Source: Romeriopsis navalis LEGE 11480 (lineage in GTDB: Bacteria; Cyanobacteriota; Cyanobacteriia; Leptolyngbyales; Leptolyngbyaceae). From it: a stretch of 57,016 bases of DNA. Each line of letters starts with the position of its first letter. The first letter of the stretch is position 1. The notes beneath the pieces were generated by a model. That model had not been told where the DNA came from. It ran no database searches and saw nothing but the letters and a program-made list of their open reading frames with translations. The translations under genes and the position numbers were made by a program. The DNA is taken from contig NZ_JADEXQ010000032.1 of the NCBI RefSeq assembly GCF_015207035.1, forward strand, positions 1 to 57,016. The letters are read 5' to 3'. This document shows positions 1 through 12,814 of this stretch, piece after piece.

Positions 1-414
1 GTCAACGACAATGTGATTCGTCAGCAAGCCGAATACGAAGCACAACAACTGCGCACACAACTGGAAACCGAATGTAACGCGGCTCAGGATAAGACGATTG
101 CGGAAATCGAACAAATGCGCCAGCGCGCACAGCAAGATCTTGAAGGCATGCGGCAGATGGGCCTCCAGGAAGCGGAGGAGATCCAACGAGGAGCCGATGA
201 ATATGCTGATTCAGTCCTGCGGGATATGGAATCACAAATGTCAGAAATGCTACGTGTCGTCCGTAATGGTCGTCAACAACTAAAGATTAATCAGCCCGAT
301 CCACAAGCAGCCTATAGAAATGTCAACGGCAATAGTCCCACCCCAGCGCGCCCAGCGGATGAGCGCCCAGCGCGCAGTCAGCGTCGCCGTCGACCGCCAC
401 AAGAAACACTTTAA
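1..414 (+). CDS. Coiled-coil protein, DivIVA/ATP-synthase-b-like, 5' end outside window
   Basis: The frame is open from the first base, so the gene begins upstream of the window; a GTG at 13 is the first internal start codon and need not be the real one. What is visible is a long charged helix (about residues 1-95) rich in Glu, Gln, Arg and Ala with heptad character, followed by a Pro/Arg-rich tail. There is no membrane segment. The stretch with AEEIQRGADEYADSVL followed by LRVVRNGRQQL resembles short cyanobacterial coiled-coil proteins annotated as DivIVA-domain or ATP-synthase-subunit-b-like. A role in cell division or envelope organisation is therefore possible but is inference only. It is followed after 55 bases by another plus-strand gene, so the two may be co-transcribed. 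Confidence 0.75.
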   Translation, partial: VNDNVIRQQAEYEAQQLRTQLETECNAAQDKTIAEIEQMRQRAQQDLEGMRQMGLQEAEEIQRGADEYADSVLRDMESQMSEMLRVVRNGRQQLKINQPDPQAAYRNVNGNSPTPARPADERPARSQRRRRPPQETL

Positions 415-469
415 GTCATTGATGAATAACCCTCTACAATAATGCAGGTCTATTCGTCAGCGCAGCTCA

Positions 470-1507
470 GTGAACCAGATATTTCGATTTCGGCAGTTTT
501 TGATCGTTGGGTTCTTCGCAATTTTGCTCATTTGGGCCAATCAAGAGCTGTTGGAAGACTGGTTGAACGTCACACCGCGCCCACCCTCACCGTCCATTGC
601 ACGTCTCGCCACTGCCACCACAATGACGCGATCGGCGCAGCGGCTATTTTACCGCCAGTCCCCGAGTATCGAGTCCCAAGCCACCTTTTTGAGTCGGTGC
701 AAGGTGCCCGACAAGGCAATTATGTTGGGCTGCTATGTGCGACGAGGCAACGTTGGGAAGATTGTGATTCAAAATGTCACAGATCAACGACTCAAGGGCA
801 CGATGGAAGTCACCGCAGCTCACGAACTCCTGCATGCTGCTTACGAGAAGCTGCGCCAGTCTGAACGCCGTGATTTAGGCAGGCGTCTGTCAAAGGCAGC
901 TGCACGGGTCAAAGATCCAAGACTGGCAAAGGTGCTTAAAGATTACCGCACCAAGGATCGAGCACTATATTACAACGAACTACATTCCCACCTCGGCACT
1001 GAACTGGTCGACTTAGGCGATGCCAAACTCGAAAAGTATTATCAGCGCTATTTCACCGATCGCCAAGGTATCGTTCGCTTCGCAAAAAAATCTGGCGCAG
1101 TCCTCAAGAAACTCGATCGAGAGGCTGAAGTACTCAAACCGGAAATTGAACAACTTGAAGCCACGCTAACGCAGTTAGAACAACAGATCAAGCAAGCCGA
1201 AGCAACGCTAAAAGACAGCCATCAACAGCTGAATCGTCTAGAAAGCAACCTACGCCGCACCAAAGACTCAGCAGAAGATGCATTACGGACACGATCGCCA
1301 CAAGCACTCCAACTGGCAACTGAATTCGAACAGCGCAAATCTGAGTTTAATCGTTACGTCAATCAACATAACGAACGCGCTCAAATTCAAAAAGACCGTG
1401 TTGCAGATTTCAACACCAAGGTAAGAGAGTACAAACAGAAGATTAATAAGTACAACTCTGTTGCCCGGGAAAGCCGTAATATTCTCGATAGCCTTACCGC
1501 TCGATAA
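470..1507 (+). CDS. Membrane-anchored HExxH protein with long coiled coil
   Basis: This is a 345-residue protein of unknown function. It starts at a GTG. An N-terminal hydrophobic helix (about residues 10-25, sequence core FLIVGFFAILLIW) should anchor it in the membrane. Around residue 117 is AHELLHAAYEKL, an HExxH zinc-metallopeptidase signature preceded by a predicted strand. The second half (about residues 200-340) is a long coiled coil rich in Glu, Gln, Lys and Leu. The HExxH motif suggests a peptidase-like fold facing the periplasm. No downstream third zinc ligand could be assigned with confidence, so catalytic activity is uncertain. The gene is followed by a hairpin and faces apcC convergently. 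Confidence 0.8.
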   Translation: MNQIFRFRQFLIVGFFAILLIWANQELLEDWLNVTPRPPSPSIARLATATTMTRSAQRLFYRQSPSIESQATFLSRCKVPDKAIMLGCYVRRGNVGKIVIQNVTDQRLKGTMEVTAAHELLHAAYEKLRQSERRDLGRRLSKAAARVKDPRLAKVLKDYRTKDRALYYNELHSHLGTELVDLGDAKLEKYYQRYFTDRQGIVRFAKKSGAVLKKLDREAEVLKPEIEQLEATLTQLEQQIKQAEATLKDSHQQLNRLESNLRRTKDSAEDALRTRSPQALQLATEFEQRKSEFNRYVNQHNERAQIQKDRVADFNTKVREYKQKINKYNSVARESRNILDSLTAR

Positions 1508-1530
1508 GCCAGAAAACCAAACTCAGCTAA

Positions 1531-1609
1531 CCAAATAAAGCCAGGGAGACAAATAAAGCCAGGGAGCACAATGAATCCACTGCACTCCCTGATCAAGCAA
1601 TCTATTTGG
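1531..1609. terminator. Compound hairpin with tandem repeat between convergent genes
   Basis: Two copies of a 16-base unit AAATAAAGCCAGGGAG lie at 1533-1548 and 1551-1566. AGGGAG at 1561-1566 can pair with CTCCCT at 1585-1590, and the outer CCAAATA (1531-1537) can pair with TATTTGG (1603-1609). The region sits between the stop of the HExxH gene and the stop of apcC, so a bidirectional transcription end is the natural reading. There is no strong T run. Confidence 0.5.
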
Positions 1610-1633
1610 TTAACGCAACTCAACTAGTGAGAT

Positions 1634-1837
1634 TTAGGCCAAACCAGTATTACGACCTTGCTGACCGGTTGCCAGCTCAACTTTCACAATTTTGCCACCC
1701 ATTTTTTGGATGCGCTGTTGCTCACGGAACCAGTTATCGTAGGGCACTAGCTTCGTGAAGAAGGTGTTCTGCAACTCACGCTGGGTGCGAATCCGAGTCT
1801 GACTAGGCACGCAGGCAGTCACCTTAAACATTCTCAT
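1634..1837 (-). CDS. apcC: Phycobilisome core small linker ApcC (LC 7.8)
   Basis: ApcC is the small linker polypeptide that caps allophycocyanin trimers at the ends of the core cylinders. The 67-residue protein matches the family over its whole length: it starts MRMFKVTACVPSQTRIR, keeps the central LVPYDNWFREQQRI motif and ends with GGKIVKVELATGQQG. It has no chromophore-binding Cys role, as expected for a linker. It is the last gene of the apcE-apcA-apcB-apcC order on this strand. It lies 420 bases beyond apcB, separated by a region containing a large inverted repeat. It may therefore be made in lower amount through partial termination or from its own promoter; this is inference. Confidence 0.97.
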   Translation of the reverse strand: MRMFKVTACVPSQTRIRTQRELQNTFFTKLVPYDNWFREQQRIQKMGGKIVKVELATGQQGRNTGLA

Positions 1838-2257
1838 GATTTTAATTTCTCCTAGTTGGCAACCAAAGCAAGCTTGACTGTTGTTCTTAAACGCACTTCC
1901 CTACTTACAGCGCCATCAAACGCTATGGGTATTTGGGGTACCGCAGAGAAATGCTAATTTTTTCAAATGCGACCGGCATAAAGCTGCAAATCGACGAAGC
2001 ACACAGACCAAAATTCCCATCTGATCGCTAAACCAATTTTTCTAGCATTTAATCAATCGCTAACCAGATCAGTTGAACATCAACTAAGTCTGGATTTAAC
2101 ACAACGGAAGTCAAGAACCAAACCTTAGACCGCGAAAACCAGATATTACACCAGCCTTTGGCGAGCTAACTTTAGTGCTTGACTTCCGGTAAGATTGCGT
2201 TTTCAGTTTTCAGTGATTATCGCACCCAACTGAATTGACGCACCATCAACACACAAA
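1838..2257 (-). promoter_or_regulatory. Long apcB-apcC intergenic region with large dyad
   Basis: 420 bases with no credible gene. An 11-base perfect inverted repeat (CGGAAGTCAAG at 2105-2115 and CTTGACTTCCG at 2178-2188) encloses a 62-base loop, on the apcB side. No T run follows it on the minus strand. Attenuation or RNA processing between apcAB and apcC is plausible, because the subunits are needed in very unequal amounts. No convincing -35/-10 pair was identified. Confidence 0.4.
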
Positions 2258-2743
2258 CTAGCTCAAGCCAGAGCAGATGTAGTCGAAGTAAACGCCCATT
2301 TCACGGCCAGCGTCAGAACCAACCAAAGAAGCAGTTACTTCTTTCATCGCCTGAATGGCATTAACAGTGTTACCAGCAGGAACGCCCAAGGAGCTATAAG
2401 TTTCCTTCAAGCCGTTCAATACGCGCTCATCCAAGATGGAAGGATCGCCAGCTAGCATTGCGTAAGTCGAATAACGCAAGTAGTAGTCCATGTCACGGAT
2501 ACAAGCAGCATAACGACGAGTCGTATACATGTTGCCGCCGGGACGAGTCGAATCAGAGTACAACAAAGACTTCGCAACTGCGTCACGCACGATGGCTGCA
2601 GCGTTAGCGGAAATTGTGCTTGCCGCACGAACACGCAGTTCGCCAGTGACAAAATAGCCCTTGAGCTTCTCAAGTGCCGAACCATCAAGGTACTTACCTT
2701 GGACGTCGGAAGAATTAATTACAGAGGTAATTGCGTCTTGCAT
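2258..2743 (-). CDS. apcB: Allophycocyanin beta subunit
   Basis: ApcB pairs with ApcA to form the alpha-beta monomers of allophycocyanin, the light-harvesting trimers of the phycobilisome core. The 161-residue length is exactly typical. Cys81, in [18 protein letters not shown], is the phycocyanobilin attachment site. Asn71 in GGNMY is the residue methylated in this family. The C-terminus [14 protein letters not shown] is characteristic. The gene lies 100 bases downstream of apcA and is very likely co-transcribed with it. Confidence 0.98.
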   Translation of the reverse strand: MQDAITSVINSSDVQGKYLDGSALEKLKGYFVTGELRVRAASTISANAAAIVRDAVAKSLLYSDSTRPGGNMYTTRRYAACIRDMDYYLRYSTYAMLAGDPSILDERVLNGLKETYSSLGVPAGNTVNAIQAMKEVTASLVGSDAGREMGVYFDYICSGLS

Positions 2744-2843
2744 GATTGAAAAATCCTTAAATCAGGTTTACGAAATGGGATGAATTAGCACAAATGTTGA
2801 AATTAGAAATCGCCACAAACCGTGGGACTCAAATCAAATTTGA

Positions 2844-3329
2844 CTAGCTCATTGCGCCGATAACGTAGTCAAAATATGCGCCAGCTTCAGCTGCATCTTC
2901 GCCAGACAACAAGGAAGTAGCAACAGTTTTCATTGCGCGAACGCCTTCGATCACAGCATCGATCGAGGTGCCCAAGGAGTTATACATTTCCTTCGCACCG
3001 ACAATGCCGATTTCTTCGATCGGAGTGACGTCACCAGCAACAACACCGTAAGTCACAAGACGCAGGTAATAGTCGAGGTCACGCAGGCAAGTTGCAGTCA
3101 TTTCTTCGCCGTATGCGTTACCACCAGGGGAAACCACATCCGGACGCTTCTGGAACAACTGGTCCCCAGCTTGCTTGATGATGCGCTCACGACCACCAGT
3201 CAAGGCTTCAGCAATGCGTAGACGCTGCTCACCAGAACCAACAAAGCCTTTGATACGATCGAGTTCGCCGGGGCTGAGGTAGCGCGCCTCGGCATCTGCG
3301 TTCACGATGGATTTCGTGACAATACTCAT
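2844..3329 (-). CDS. apcA: Allophycocyanin alpha subunit
   Basis: ApcA is the alpha partner of ApcB. It is a 161-residue phycobiliprotein starting [20 protein letters not shown]. The bilin-binding Cys81 lies in [18 protein letters not shown]. The ATG at 3329 is chosen because a strong GGAGG ribosome site lies just upstream and because the protein then has the exact family length and N-terminus. The reading frame stays open a further 29 codons upstream, but that extension has no family support. Together with apcB it forms the heart of the core operon. Confidence 0.98.
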   Translation of the reverse strand: MSIVTKSIVNADAEARYLSPGELDRIKGFVGSGEQRLRIAEALTGGRERIIKQAGDQLFQKRPDVVSPGGNAYGEEMTATCLRDLDYYLRLVTYGVVAGDVTPIEEIGIVGAKEMYNSLGTSIDAVIEGVRAMKTVATSLLSGEDAAEAGAYFDYVIGAMS

Positions 3330-3731
3330 GGATGGATTCCTCCAAAAAGGATGTAACCGATTATGTAATAAAAGCAGGAGTTCCCCAAAACGGCTCCCTA
3401 GCGGGTCAACGCTCACCTAACTTAGCTCAATCGCGATTCCAACAACACAGCAAAAGTTAATGCTGGCGATACACGATTGGGACAAGCTGCGACGAACGTG
3501 TTCGACCTTCCGTGTTTAATTTTGCGCTATGAAGCGGGCCTCTCCTGAGCCATTGCAATATTTTGTAACAAAGCCCCTCAGATTATCGGGAATTACTGCC
3601 CCATGGGGATCAAGCCACTTATGTCAAGAGAATTTTGCGGTATAAAATATACCCTTTTACTCAAACAATTTGGCCAATCAAATGCGCTCAAGTCATCGGC
3701 AATTTTGCGATCAGACATGGCCAACAGCCAT
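3330..3731 (-). promoter_or_regulatory. apcA upstream and leader region
   Basis: About 400 bases separate the terminator after apcE from the apcA start, and no credible gene lies here. Because apcE ends in its own terminator, an apcAB promoter should be in this stretch. A specific -10/-35 could not be chosen with confidence. The ribosome site GGAGG is present close to the apcA ATG. Confidence 0.4.
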
Positions 3732-3768
3732 CCAAAAATAAACCCCCTAGCAGACTCTACGAGGGGGT
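3732..3768 (-). terminator. Rho-independent terminator after apcE
   Basis: Read on the minus strand, ACCCCCT (3768-3762) pairs with AGGGGGT (3748-3742) around a 13-base loop and is followed by TTTATTTTT. It lies about 50 bases after the apcE stop. It should separate apcE transcripts from apcAB. Confidence 0.85.
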
Positions 3769-3815
3769 AAGTATGAGTGATTAAGCTATCCGTCAAACTA
3801 ATTTAATCAATCGCC

Positions 3816-7341
<3,526 letters not shown>

Positions 7342-8121
7342 CTAAACTGCTTCCGCGACCCAAGCCGCCGTAATCGTCAGCAACCCGATCGCCAAGATGA
7401 CCGGTCCCAGACGTTGCCCCCAGCCCAGCAAAGTGACAGCAATGCCAGAGAGTTGGAGCAAATCCATCACAACGATGGTTAGGAGAAACCCAAATGTCAG
7501 TAACAGCAGCAGTTTGAGCAGCTTCAAACAGCGCCGAACAAACGGAATTGATTGTTTCCGTTCCCACAGTGGTGTTTGGACATAGTGGCCCCGCCGACTT
7601 TGAGTCATCACGGGCGGCACCATCATTGGCAACATATCGTGGGTGCGCACTTTGTAGCGAGCGAGATCGCGTTTGACCGTCTGCAATTGGCTGGCTTGCC
7701 GATCATAGTCAATATGTAGCTGCTCCAACTCTGCCATCAGGTGGCTAATCTGATTGGTCGATCGCGCCTGTTGCTGTATGAGCCTTTGATTATGATGCTT
7801 CAACGCAATTATCTGGGCCACCATCCGCTGTAATTGCTGTTGATCCGTCGATTGTGGTACGTCGCAGTCAGCAGTCGCGGTCGCCATTGCCGTTTGCTCC
7901 GTAGTTGTTGTATCCATTGCATCAACGAAGTTCAATGGCGGCGACGACGACTGAAACCTCAGATTTAAACCAGGCATGGTCATCGATTCAGGCAACGGGG
8001 CAAATAGCTGTGGCGCATGCTCGTAGCGATCACCACTGACATCCTCCTCCGCCTGAGCGTGATTACGTAGGGTCGGTAGTAACGGTTGACTATTCGGGGG
8101 AACAACGTATTGCCAACGCAT
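7342..8121 (-). CDS. Hypothetical coiled-coil protein with two C-terminal membrane helices
   Basis: Family not recognised. The protein has a polar N-terminal part, a Gln-rich coiled coil in the middle (about residues 85-150, with repeated QQQLQRM, LIQQQ and LMAELEQL stretches), and a C-terminal hairpin of two hydrophobic helices ending TITAAWVAEAV. This is the plan of a membrane-tethered coiled-coil protein facing the cytoplasm. The ATG at 8121 is preferred because GGAG sits seven bases upstream; an in-frame ATG at 8166 would add 15 residues. It is divergent from the NTPase gene that starts at 8369. Confidence 0.65.
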   Translation of the reverse strand: MRWQYVVPPNSQPLLPTLRNHAQAEEDVSGDRYEHAPQLFAPLPESMTMPGLNLRFQSSSPPLNFVDAMDTTTTEQTAMATATADCDVPQSTDQQQLQRMVAQIIALKHHNQRLIQQQARSTNQISHLMAELEQLHIDYDRQASQLQTVKRDLARYKVRTHDMLPMMVPPVMTQSRRGHYVQTPLWERKQSIPFVRRCLKLLKLLLLLTFGFLLTIVVMDLLQLSGIAVTLLGWGQRLGPVILAIGLLTITAAWVAEAV

Positions 8122-8368
8122 ATAAGCACTCCATCGAGATGAGGGCAAACAACATATAGAATTCATCTCTCGATTACTATTGTTTTTACGTCACCCGTAA
8201 TTTGCCCGTTGGATTTTGTTGGATCTTGCGCTCAATCGTTAGAATTTCATCGTTGGATCTTGTGGGGTAAAACCGTAAAAACCGGTCTGCTGATCGGAGA
8301 AAACCATTAAACTCAAGGAAAATTCTGGCCAAAACCGCTACATTAAGCAAGGTTAATCGATTCATAGC

Positions 8369-10783
8369 ATGATGAATGCCAATCAAGCACTGACCTGGAT
8401 TGAAGCTGTCGTGTTTGAAGAAATGGGGGTGCAGTTTAACGAATTACAACAGAATATTTTCACCTTGGGTTGGGATGGCGCAACCTACGAAACGATCGCC
8501 CAACAACTCGACTATGAGGAAAGTTACGTCCGAGATGTTGGATCCCAGCTATTTAAACTGTTAAAGCCGGTCTTTGGCGCCAAAATTAGCAAAAGCACCT
8601 TCAAGCTAATTGTGCAGAAACGCAGCGAGAATCGCACAATTACCGATCGTCCTACCACCGTTGAACGGAACTTCCCCCTCCCAGTATCAGCGCCGGCCAC
8701 CCTCTATCCTGGTCGCAGCAACTTTCTCGGACGCCATGGCGACTTAGCCAGCCTCCAACAAAATTTAGTCAATCATCCAATGGTGTTAATCCATGGTGAA
8801 GGAGGCCTCGGCAAAACAACCTTGGCGCGGAAATACTTAGAAATGCATGATTTCCGTATCCTATCGATTTGGATGCCGGCAGAATCCCAGGCCATGATTA
8901 CCCCAGTTGAAGTCATTGTTGAAGAATGGCTACAGGTCGAATTCGAATTTGCCCCAGGTCGTAACTTTGGGATTAATCTCGATCGCTTACGCCGATGTTT
9001 TCAGCAATCCACCACCAAAATTGGCATTTTGATCGATAACTTAGAAGCGGCCCTCGATGGTCATGGACATCTCGCCCCAGCACACCGTGGCTATCTTGAA
9101 CTCTTGCGATTCCTAGCGGACCCAGCCTTATCGGTGGTCACATTAATTACGAGTCGTGAGCAACTCAAAGAAGGCAGTGTTACCCCCATCAACTATCGGC
9201 TCCCGGGACTCTCGCAAGCGATCTGGCAAAGCTATTTCCAAGCTCACCACATTGCCATTAGTGAGGCGACACTCCAGGAAATTTGGCAGGCCTGCGGGGG
9301 GAATCCCAAGGCCATGGAAATTTTAAAGGGCACAGCGATTAGTGAGTTTGAGGGCGATCTGGAAGCCTATTGGCAAAGCTGTGATCGCAACCTCTTGATT
9401 AATGGAGCAGTCCAGCATCTCGTGCGTAGCCAGTTTGATGCAATTGCCCAAACCAACCCTGCCGCCTATCAACTGCTCTGCCGTCTGGGCGCTTATCGTT
9501 ATCAAAATGTCCCTTCGATTTCCGCCCTCGGCGTCAAAGCGATGCTGTGGGATATCGACGAATCGCAGCAGCTGGAAACCATTCAATCATTACGTGGACG
9601 ATCGCTGCTGGAAGCCCGGCGCGATCAGAAATTCTGGCTACACCCAATGATTCAAACCGAAGCCCTGCAAAGACTACGACAGGCGCACGACTGGCAAGAG
9701 ACCCACTGCCAAGCCGGACAATTTTGGCTACGGGAAATCGCCTGTATCAATACCGTCGATGATGCACTGCAAATTCTGGAGGCCTATCACCACTATGTCG
9801 AAATCAAGGACTACGAACAGGCATGTGAAGTCCTAATCACCCCGAAGCCCAACCGCTGGAACTCCAACATTGAAGTCGGTTGGCTGTTCTATCGGTTCAG
9901 CCTCTTACAGCAGATGACAACCGCGATTACCCGCATCATCGATCATATTCCGATCGACAGTCGGGCGGGTCGCTTATACAATCTACTGGGCTACATCAGC
10001 CGACTGTGCGGCGAACCACAACAGGCGCGAAACCACCACAAAACGGCCCTGGATATTGCCCAATCACAGCGGACGCATCACCATGAGCCGCCCCATCAAC
10101 TGGCCCTGCAACGGCTAGAAATTTCTGCCCGGTTCAACCTCGGACTGTGTCATCGTGATCTTTGGGAAATTCACAAAGCAATCAATGACTTTGAACAAGT
10201 CCAAAAAATTGCCCAAGCAATCGATGCAACTGACTATGTGATCTATGCTAATTGCGGTTTGGCATACCTCTATTCCTGCACCAATAACCGCGACCAGGCA
10301 GTTGCCTATATCAATCAAATTCCGGTGCTTGATCTGCAACCCGAAATTACCGCCTGGGGCGAGGGCTGTAGCATGCTTTACCTCGCTAGCACCTACCGCA
10401 ATATTGGCGAGATTGAGGCAGCAACTGAGCTATACCAGGACACCATCCGCTTTGCTGAATCACATCAGTTTGTCCATATTGTCGCCAATGCTTGCCAGGG
10501 CATGGCACAAGTACACCGAATGCAACAACGCTACGATCAAGCGATCGCGCAACATAATACAGCCATCGATCGATTGCAACAGATTACGGCTAAATGTGAC
10601 CTGGCAGAAGCCTATATCCAACGCGGCATAACGCATCAGGCAACGAAAAACCTCACCCAACGTCAAGCAGATTTTGCCGAAGCAACGAAACTCCTGAAAG
10701 AAATTGACTCACCCCACCGCCTAGCGTGGCTCGCCTCAATCACCCAGGAATTTGCAGCAATACCAACTCAAGCCCAATATTAA
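8369..10783 (+). CDS. STAND/NB-ARC-type NTPase with C-terminal TPR-like repeats
   Basis: This 804-residue protein has three parts. Residues 1-90 form a small helical domain (TWIEAVVFEE, then YETIAQQL and YVRDVGSQLFKLL) resembling the N-terminal HTH domain of cyanobacterial vMAP-type NTPases. Residues 115-400 are the NTPase, with an FLGRHGDL lead-in, Walker A GEGGLGKT (143-150) and a Walker B-like strand IGILIDNLE. From about 430 to the end run helical TPR-like repeats. STAND proteins act as switches that oligomerise on sensing a ligand, and many are defence or stress sensors. No effector domain is fused here, and no adjacent effector was recognised, so a signalling or scaffold role is inferred. 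It ends 18 bases before the convergent AMIN-domain gene. Confidence 0.85.
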   Translation: MMNANQALTWIEAVVFEEMGVQFNELQQNIFTLGWDGATYETIAQQLDYEESYVRDVGSQLFKLLKPVFGAKISKSTFKLIVQKRSENRTITDRPTTVERNFPLPVSAPATLYPGRSNFLGRHGDLASLQQNLVNHPMVLIHGEGGLGKTTLARKYLEMHDFRILSIWMPAESQAMITPVEVIVEEWLQVEFEFAPGRNFGINLDRLRRCFQQSTTKIGILIDNLEAALDGHGHLAPAHRGYLELLRFLADPALSVVTLITSREQLKEGSVTPINYRLPGLSQAIWQSYFQAHHIAISEATLQEIWQACGGNPKAMEILKGTAISEFEGDLEAYWQSCDRNLLINGAVQHLVRSQFDAIAQTNPAAYQLLCRLGAYRYQNVPSISALGVKAMLWDIDESQQLETIQSLRGRSLLEARRDQKFWLHPMIQTEALQRLRQAHDWQETHCQAGQFWLREIACINTVDDALQILEAYHHYVEIKDYEQACEVLITPKPNRWNSNIEVGWLFYRFSLLQQMTTAITRIIDHIPIDSRAGRLYNLLGYISRLCGEPQQARNHHKTALDIAQSQRTHHHEPPHQLALQRLEISARFNLGLCHRDLWEIHKAINDFEQVQKIAQAIDATDYVIYANCGLAYLYSCTNNRDQAVAYINQIPVLDLQPEITAWGEGCSMLYLASTYRNIGEIEAATELYQDTIRFAESHQFVHIVANACQGMAQVHRMQQRYDQAIAQHNTAIDRLQQITAKCDLAEAYIQRGITHQATKNLTQRQADFAEATKLLKEIDSPHRLAWLASITQEFAAIPTQAQY

Positions 10784-10801
10784 ACGCAATTACCGCACCC
10801 A

Positions 10802-12814
10802 CTAGCGGTTCGAAAGGAAATCACGCAATAGCTTGACCTCGACAACTTGACCAGGCTGTAGCATCGTCTCTCGGGGCGACACCGCATAGGTAATTGCCGC
10901 ACCAGCCGCCGCACCACCTAGCACACTACCGTTCAGTCCACCAAGAATCGCACCGGCAACCGCACCAATCCCAGAATTTTGCAACAGGTTATTATTCGAA
11001 ATCCGCTTCGTCGATTTCAGCAGATCCGACTGCGCATTCAGTGATAAATTCCGATTCGCCAGGGACAAAACTTGGGTGGTAAATTGACTGCCTTCTTTAC
11101 CCGTTGCAAATTCACCCAGTACCAGGCTACCTTGGGCGGCAATGACCCGACCTTGGGTATCAACGATCGGGGATTGTAAACTCAAGAGACTTTGCTGGCG
11201 CTGCCCAGACTGGAGCTTCAGCGGCTCAGTTTGGTCGTAACGCAAACGAATTGTCGTCCCGGCAGGCACAACAACGCCACCCGTAGTCAGATTATCTAAT
11301 GCCACAATCGTGGCCCCAGCAGGGAAGCTTGTCGTTGCCGACGCAGCAAACCGTGAAGTTGCTGGCAAAGCGACTGCGGTACCAGGCAAACGTTGACCAA
11401 ATTCGACAACGCCCGTTGCCGGCTGTGGCGTAATCCGCGTCTGCGGTACAACAACGGCCGTCGAGGTCGACGGTGGCGGCGTAAACAAAGTTGAGGTCGT
11501 GGGTAAGGTAGTCGAGGGAAAAATCACGTTTGCCATTGCTGTCCGGCGAATTCCGGATCGCGGCGATACTGTCGGTAACGGTGGTAAATCATCCGTGGTC
11601 GTAGGGACGGAGACAGAAGCCGCCACTGGTGGCATAGCGGTACTGGTGACTCCAGCCACAGCACTTTGATTTGAAGTTTGCGGCAATGGTGGCAACCCGG
11701 ACGTCGGCAAGACCGAATCATTCGATGAGCGGGTAATCGAAGTGAGCGGCGGCACCGATACAATGGGCTGACGCAGCGGCAATGGCTGCGGGGAAGCCTG
11801 CAAATCTGGACGCATCACCGGCTGTGGCTGCACTAGCGCCGCGGGACTATTGGCGTTCGAGGGTGAAGTTGGCACCGCTACCGATCGATTCACAATCGAG
11901 GCTTGCAGCAAGGGTGGTGGCGGTGGCACAGTCAAGGTCGAAGAAGATTCTGGCAACCGTGCTACTGGGACAGAGGCTAAGGGTGGCGCTATCACCTCGG
12001 GCGAGGTTGATGGCGTTAAATCCGGCAGCATTTGCGCTGGGGCAGATGGCTTCGCGGGTGAGGCAATCGCCACATCATTCACCGGTGTCTGCGGCAGTGG
12101 CGGCAAAGTCGGTGTCCCCACTACGGCTTCCATACCCGGTGGTAGCTCAACTGGGGGTGCGGGCTTTGCGGTAATCCGCGTCACACGATCAAGCGATGGC
12201 GTCGGCGGTGCTTCAACGGGAATCGTTACGGCAGGCAACTCCATCGGGGGCAACGCCGATCGCGCCGGTAAAGTCGTTGGTGAAATCGCTGGCGCTGGCA
12301 CGGCCACTGGCACCGGAGTTTCTAGAACAGGTTGAGTCTCCGGCACTAATGGTGTCACCGGCTGGGCAACTGGTTTAACTGGCTTCGCCAATAACGGCTG
12401 CAAAACCCAGCGATCGTTGCCGGGCGAGGCATCACCCACATTTTGTAAACTCACTTGGCCACGCGCAAACACCGCATCCGGAGACATTTCTAAAATCACA
12501 CGCGCCAATTGTGGCTGAACCTGGGACAATTCCACTCGCTTAACGGCACCCGCAAATTGCTGCTCCGCCGGCAACTCACCAATCTGGACATCAGGAATAT
12601 CCAACACAATTCGCGCCGGTTGGGCCATCAGAAAGTAGCGCGGCTTCACGCCATCCGGCAGCACAAACGTCAGCTGACTGGATTGCGGACTATATTGAAA
12701 TTCTGCCAACTGCGCGGCCTGCGCGGCCTGGGCCGTCAATGCCACAACTGCACTTACCGCAGCAACTGCGCCGCGCCGAAAACTTTGTTGTACTGCCACC
12801 GTACTTCTTTCCAT
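10802..12814 (-). CDS. AMIN-domain secreted/periplasmic protein
   Basis: The protein begins with a signal peptide (hydrophobic AVAAVSAVVALTAQAAQA). An AMIN domain follows (about residues 35-120; motifs FQYSPQSSQLTFVL, RIVLDIPDV, VKRVELSQVQP). AMIN domains target proteins to peptidoglycan or to envelope machines. The middle 300 residues are low-complexity Pro/Val/Thr/Ser. The C-terminal 170 residues form a structured domain with several beta stretches, a Gly/Ala-rich segment (GIGAVAGAILGGLNGSVLGG) and a final QVVEVKLLRDF. The ATG at 12814 is chosen over an upstream GTG because AGG lies close before it and the signal peptide is then normal. An envelope or type IV pilus related role is possible. 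Confidence 0.8.
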   Translation of the reverse strand: MERSTVAVQQSFRRGAVAAVSAVVALTAQAAQAAQLAEFQYSPQSSQLTFVLPDGVKPRYFLMAQPARIVLDIPDVQIGELPAEQQFAGAVKRVELSQVQPQLARVILEMSPDAVFARGQVSLQNVGDASPGNDRWVLQPLLAKPVKPVAQPVTPLVPETQPVLETPVPVAVPAPAISPTTLPARSALPPMELPAVTIPVEAPPTPSLDRVTRITAKPAPPVELPPGMEAVVGTPTLPPLPQTPVNDVAIASPAKPSAPAQMLPDLTPSTSPEVIAPPLASVPVARLPESSSTLTVPPPPPLLQASIVNRSVAVPTSPSNANSPAALVQPQPVMRPDLQASPQPLPLRQPIVSVPPLTSITRSSNDSVLPTSGLPPLPQTSNQSAVAGVTSTAMPPVAASVSVPTTTDDLPPLPTVSPRSGIRRTAMANVIFPSTTLPTTSTLFTPPPSTSTAVVVPQTRITPQPATGVVEFGQRLPGTAVALPATSRFAASATTSFPAGATIVALDNLTTGGVVVPAGTTIRLRYDQTEPLKLQSGQRQQSLLSLQSPIVDTQGRVIAAQGSLVLGEFATGKEGSQFTTQVLSLANRNLSLNAQSDLLKSTKRISNNNLLQNSGIGAVAGAILGGLNGSVLGGAAAGAAITYAVSPRETMLQPGQVVEVKLLRDFLSNR

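Noticed and set aside
1533-1566. Possible start of a CRISPR or satellite array (two copies of a 16-base unit)
   Set aside because: Only two copies with a two-base gap; explained as a local duplication within a terminator-like hairpin.
3330-3416. N-terminal extension of ApcA (29 codons)
   Set aside because: Unlike any allophycocyanin N-terminus, and a GGAGG site directs translation to 3329.
11782-12335. Long frames opposite the AMIN-domain protein
   Set aside because: Shadows of the Pro/Val/Thr-rich low-complexity region; composition mirrors the real gene.
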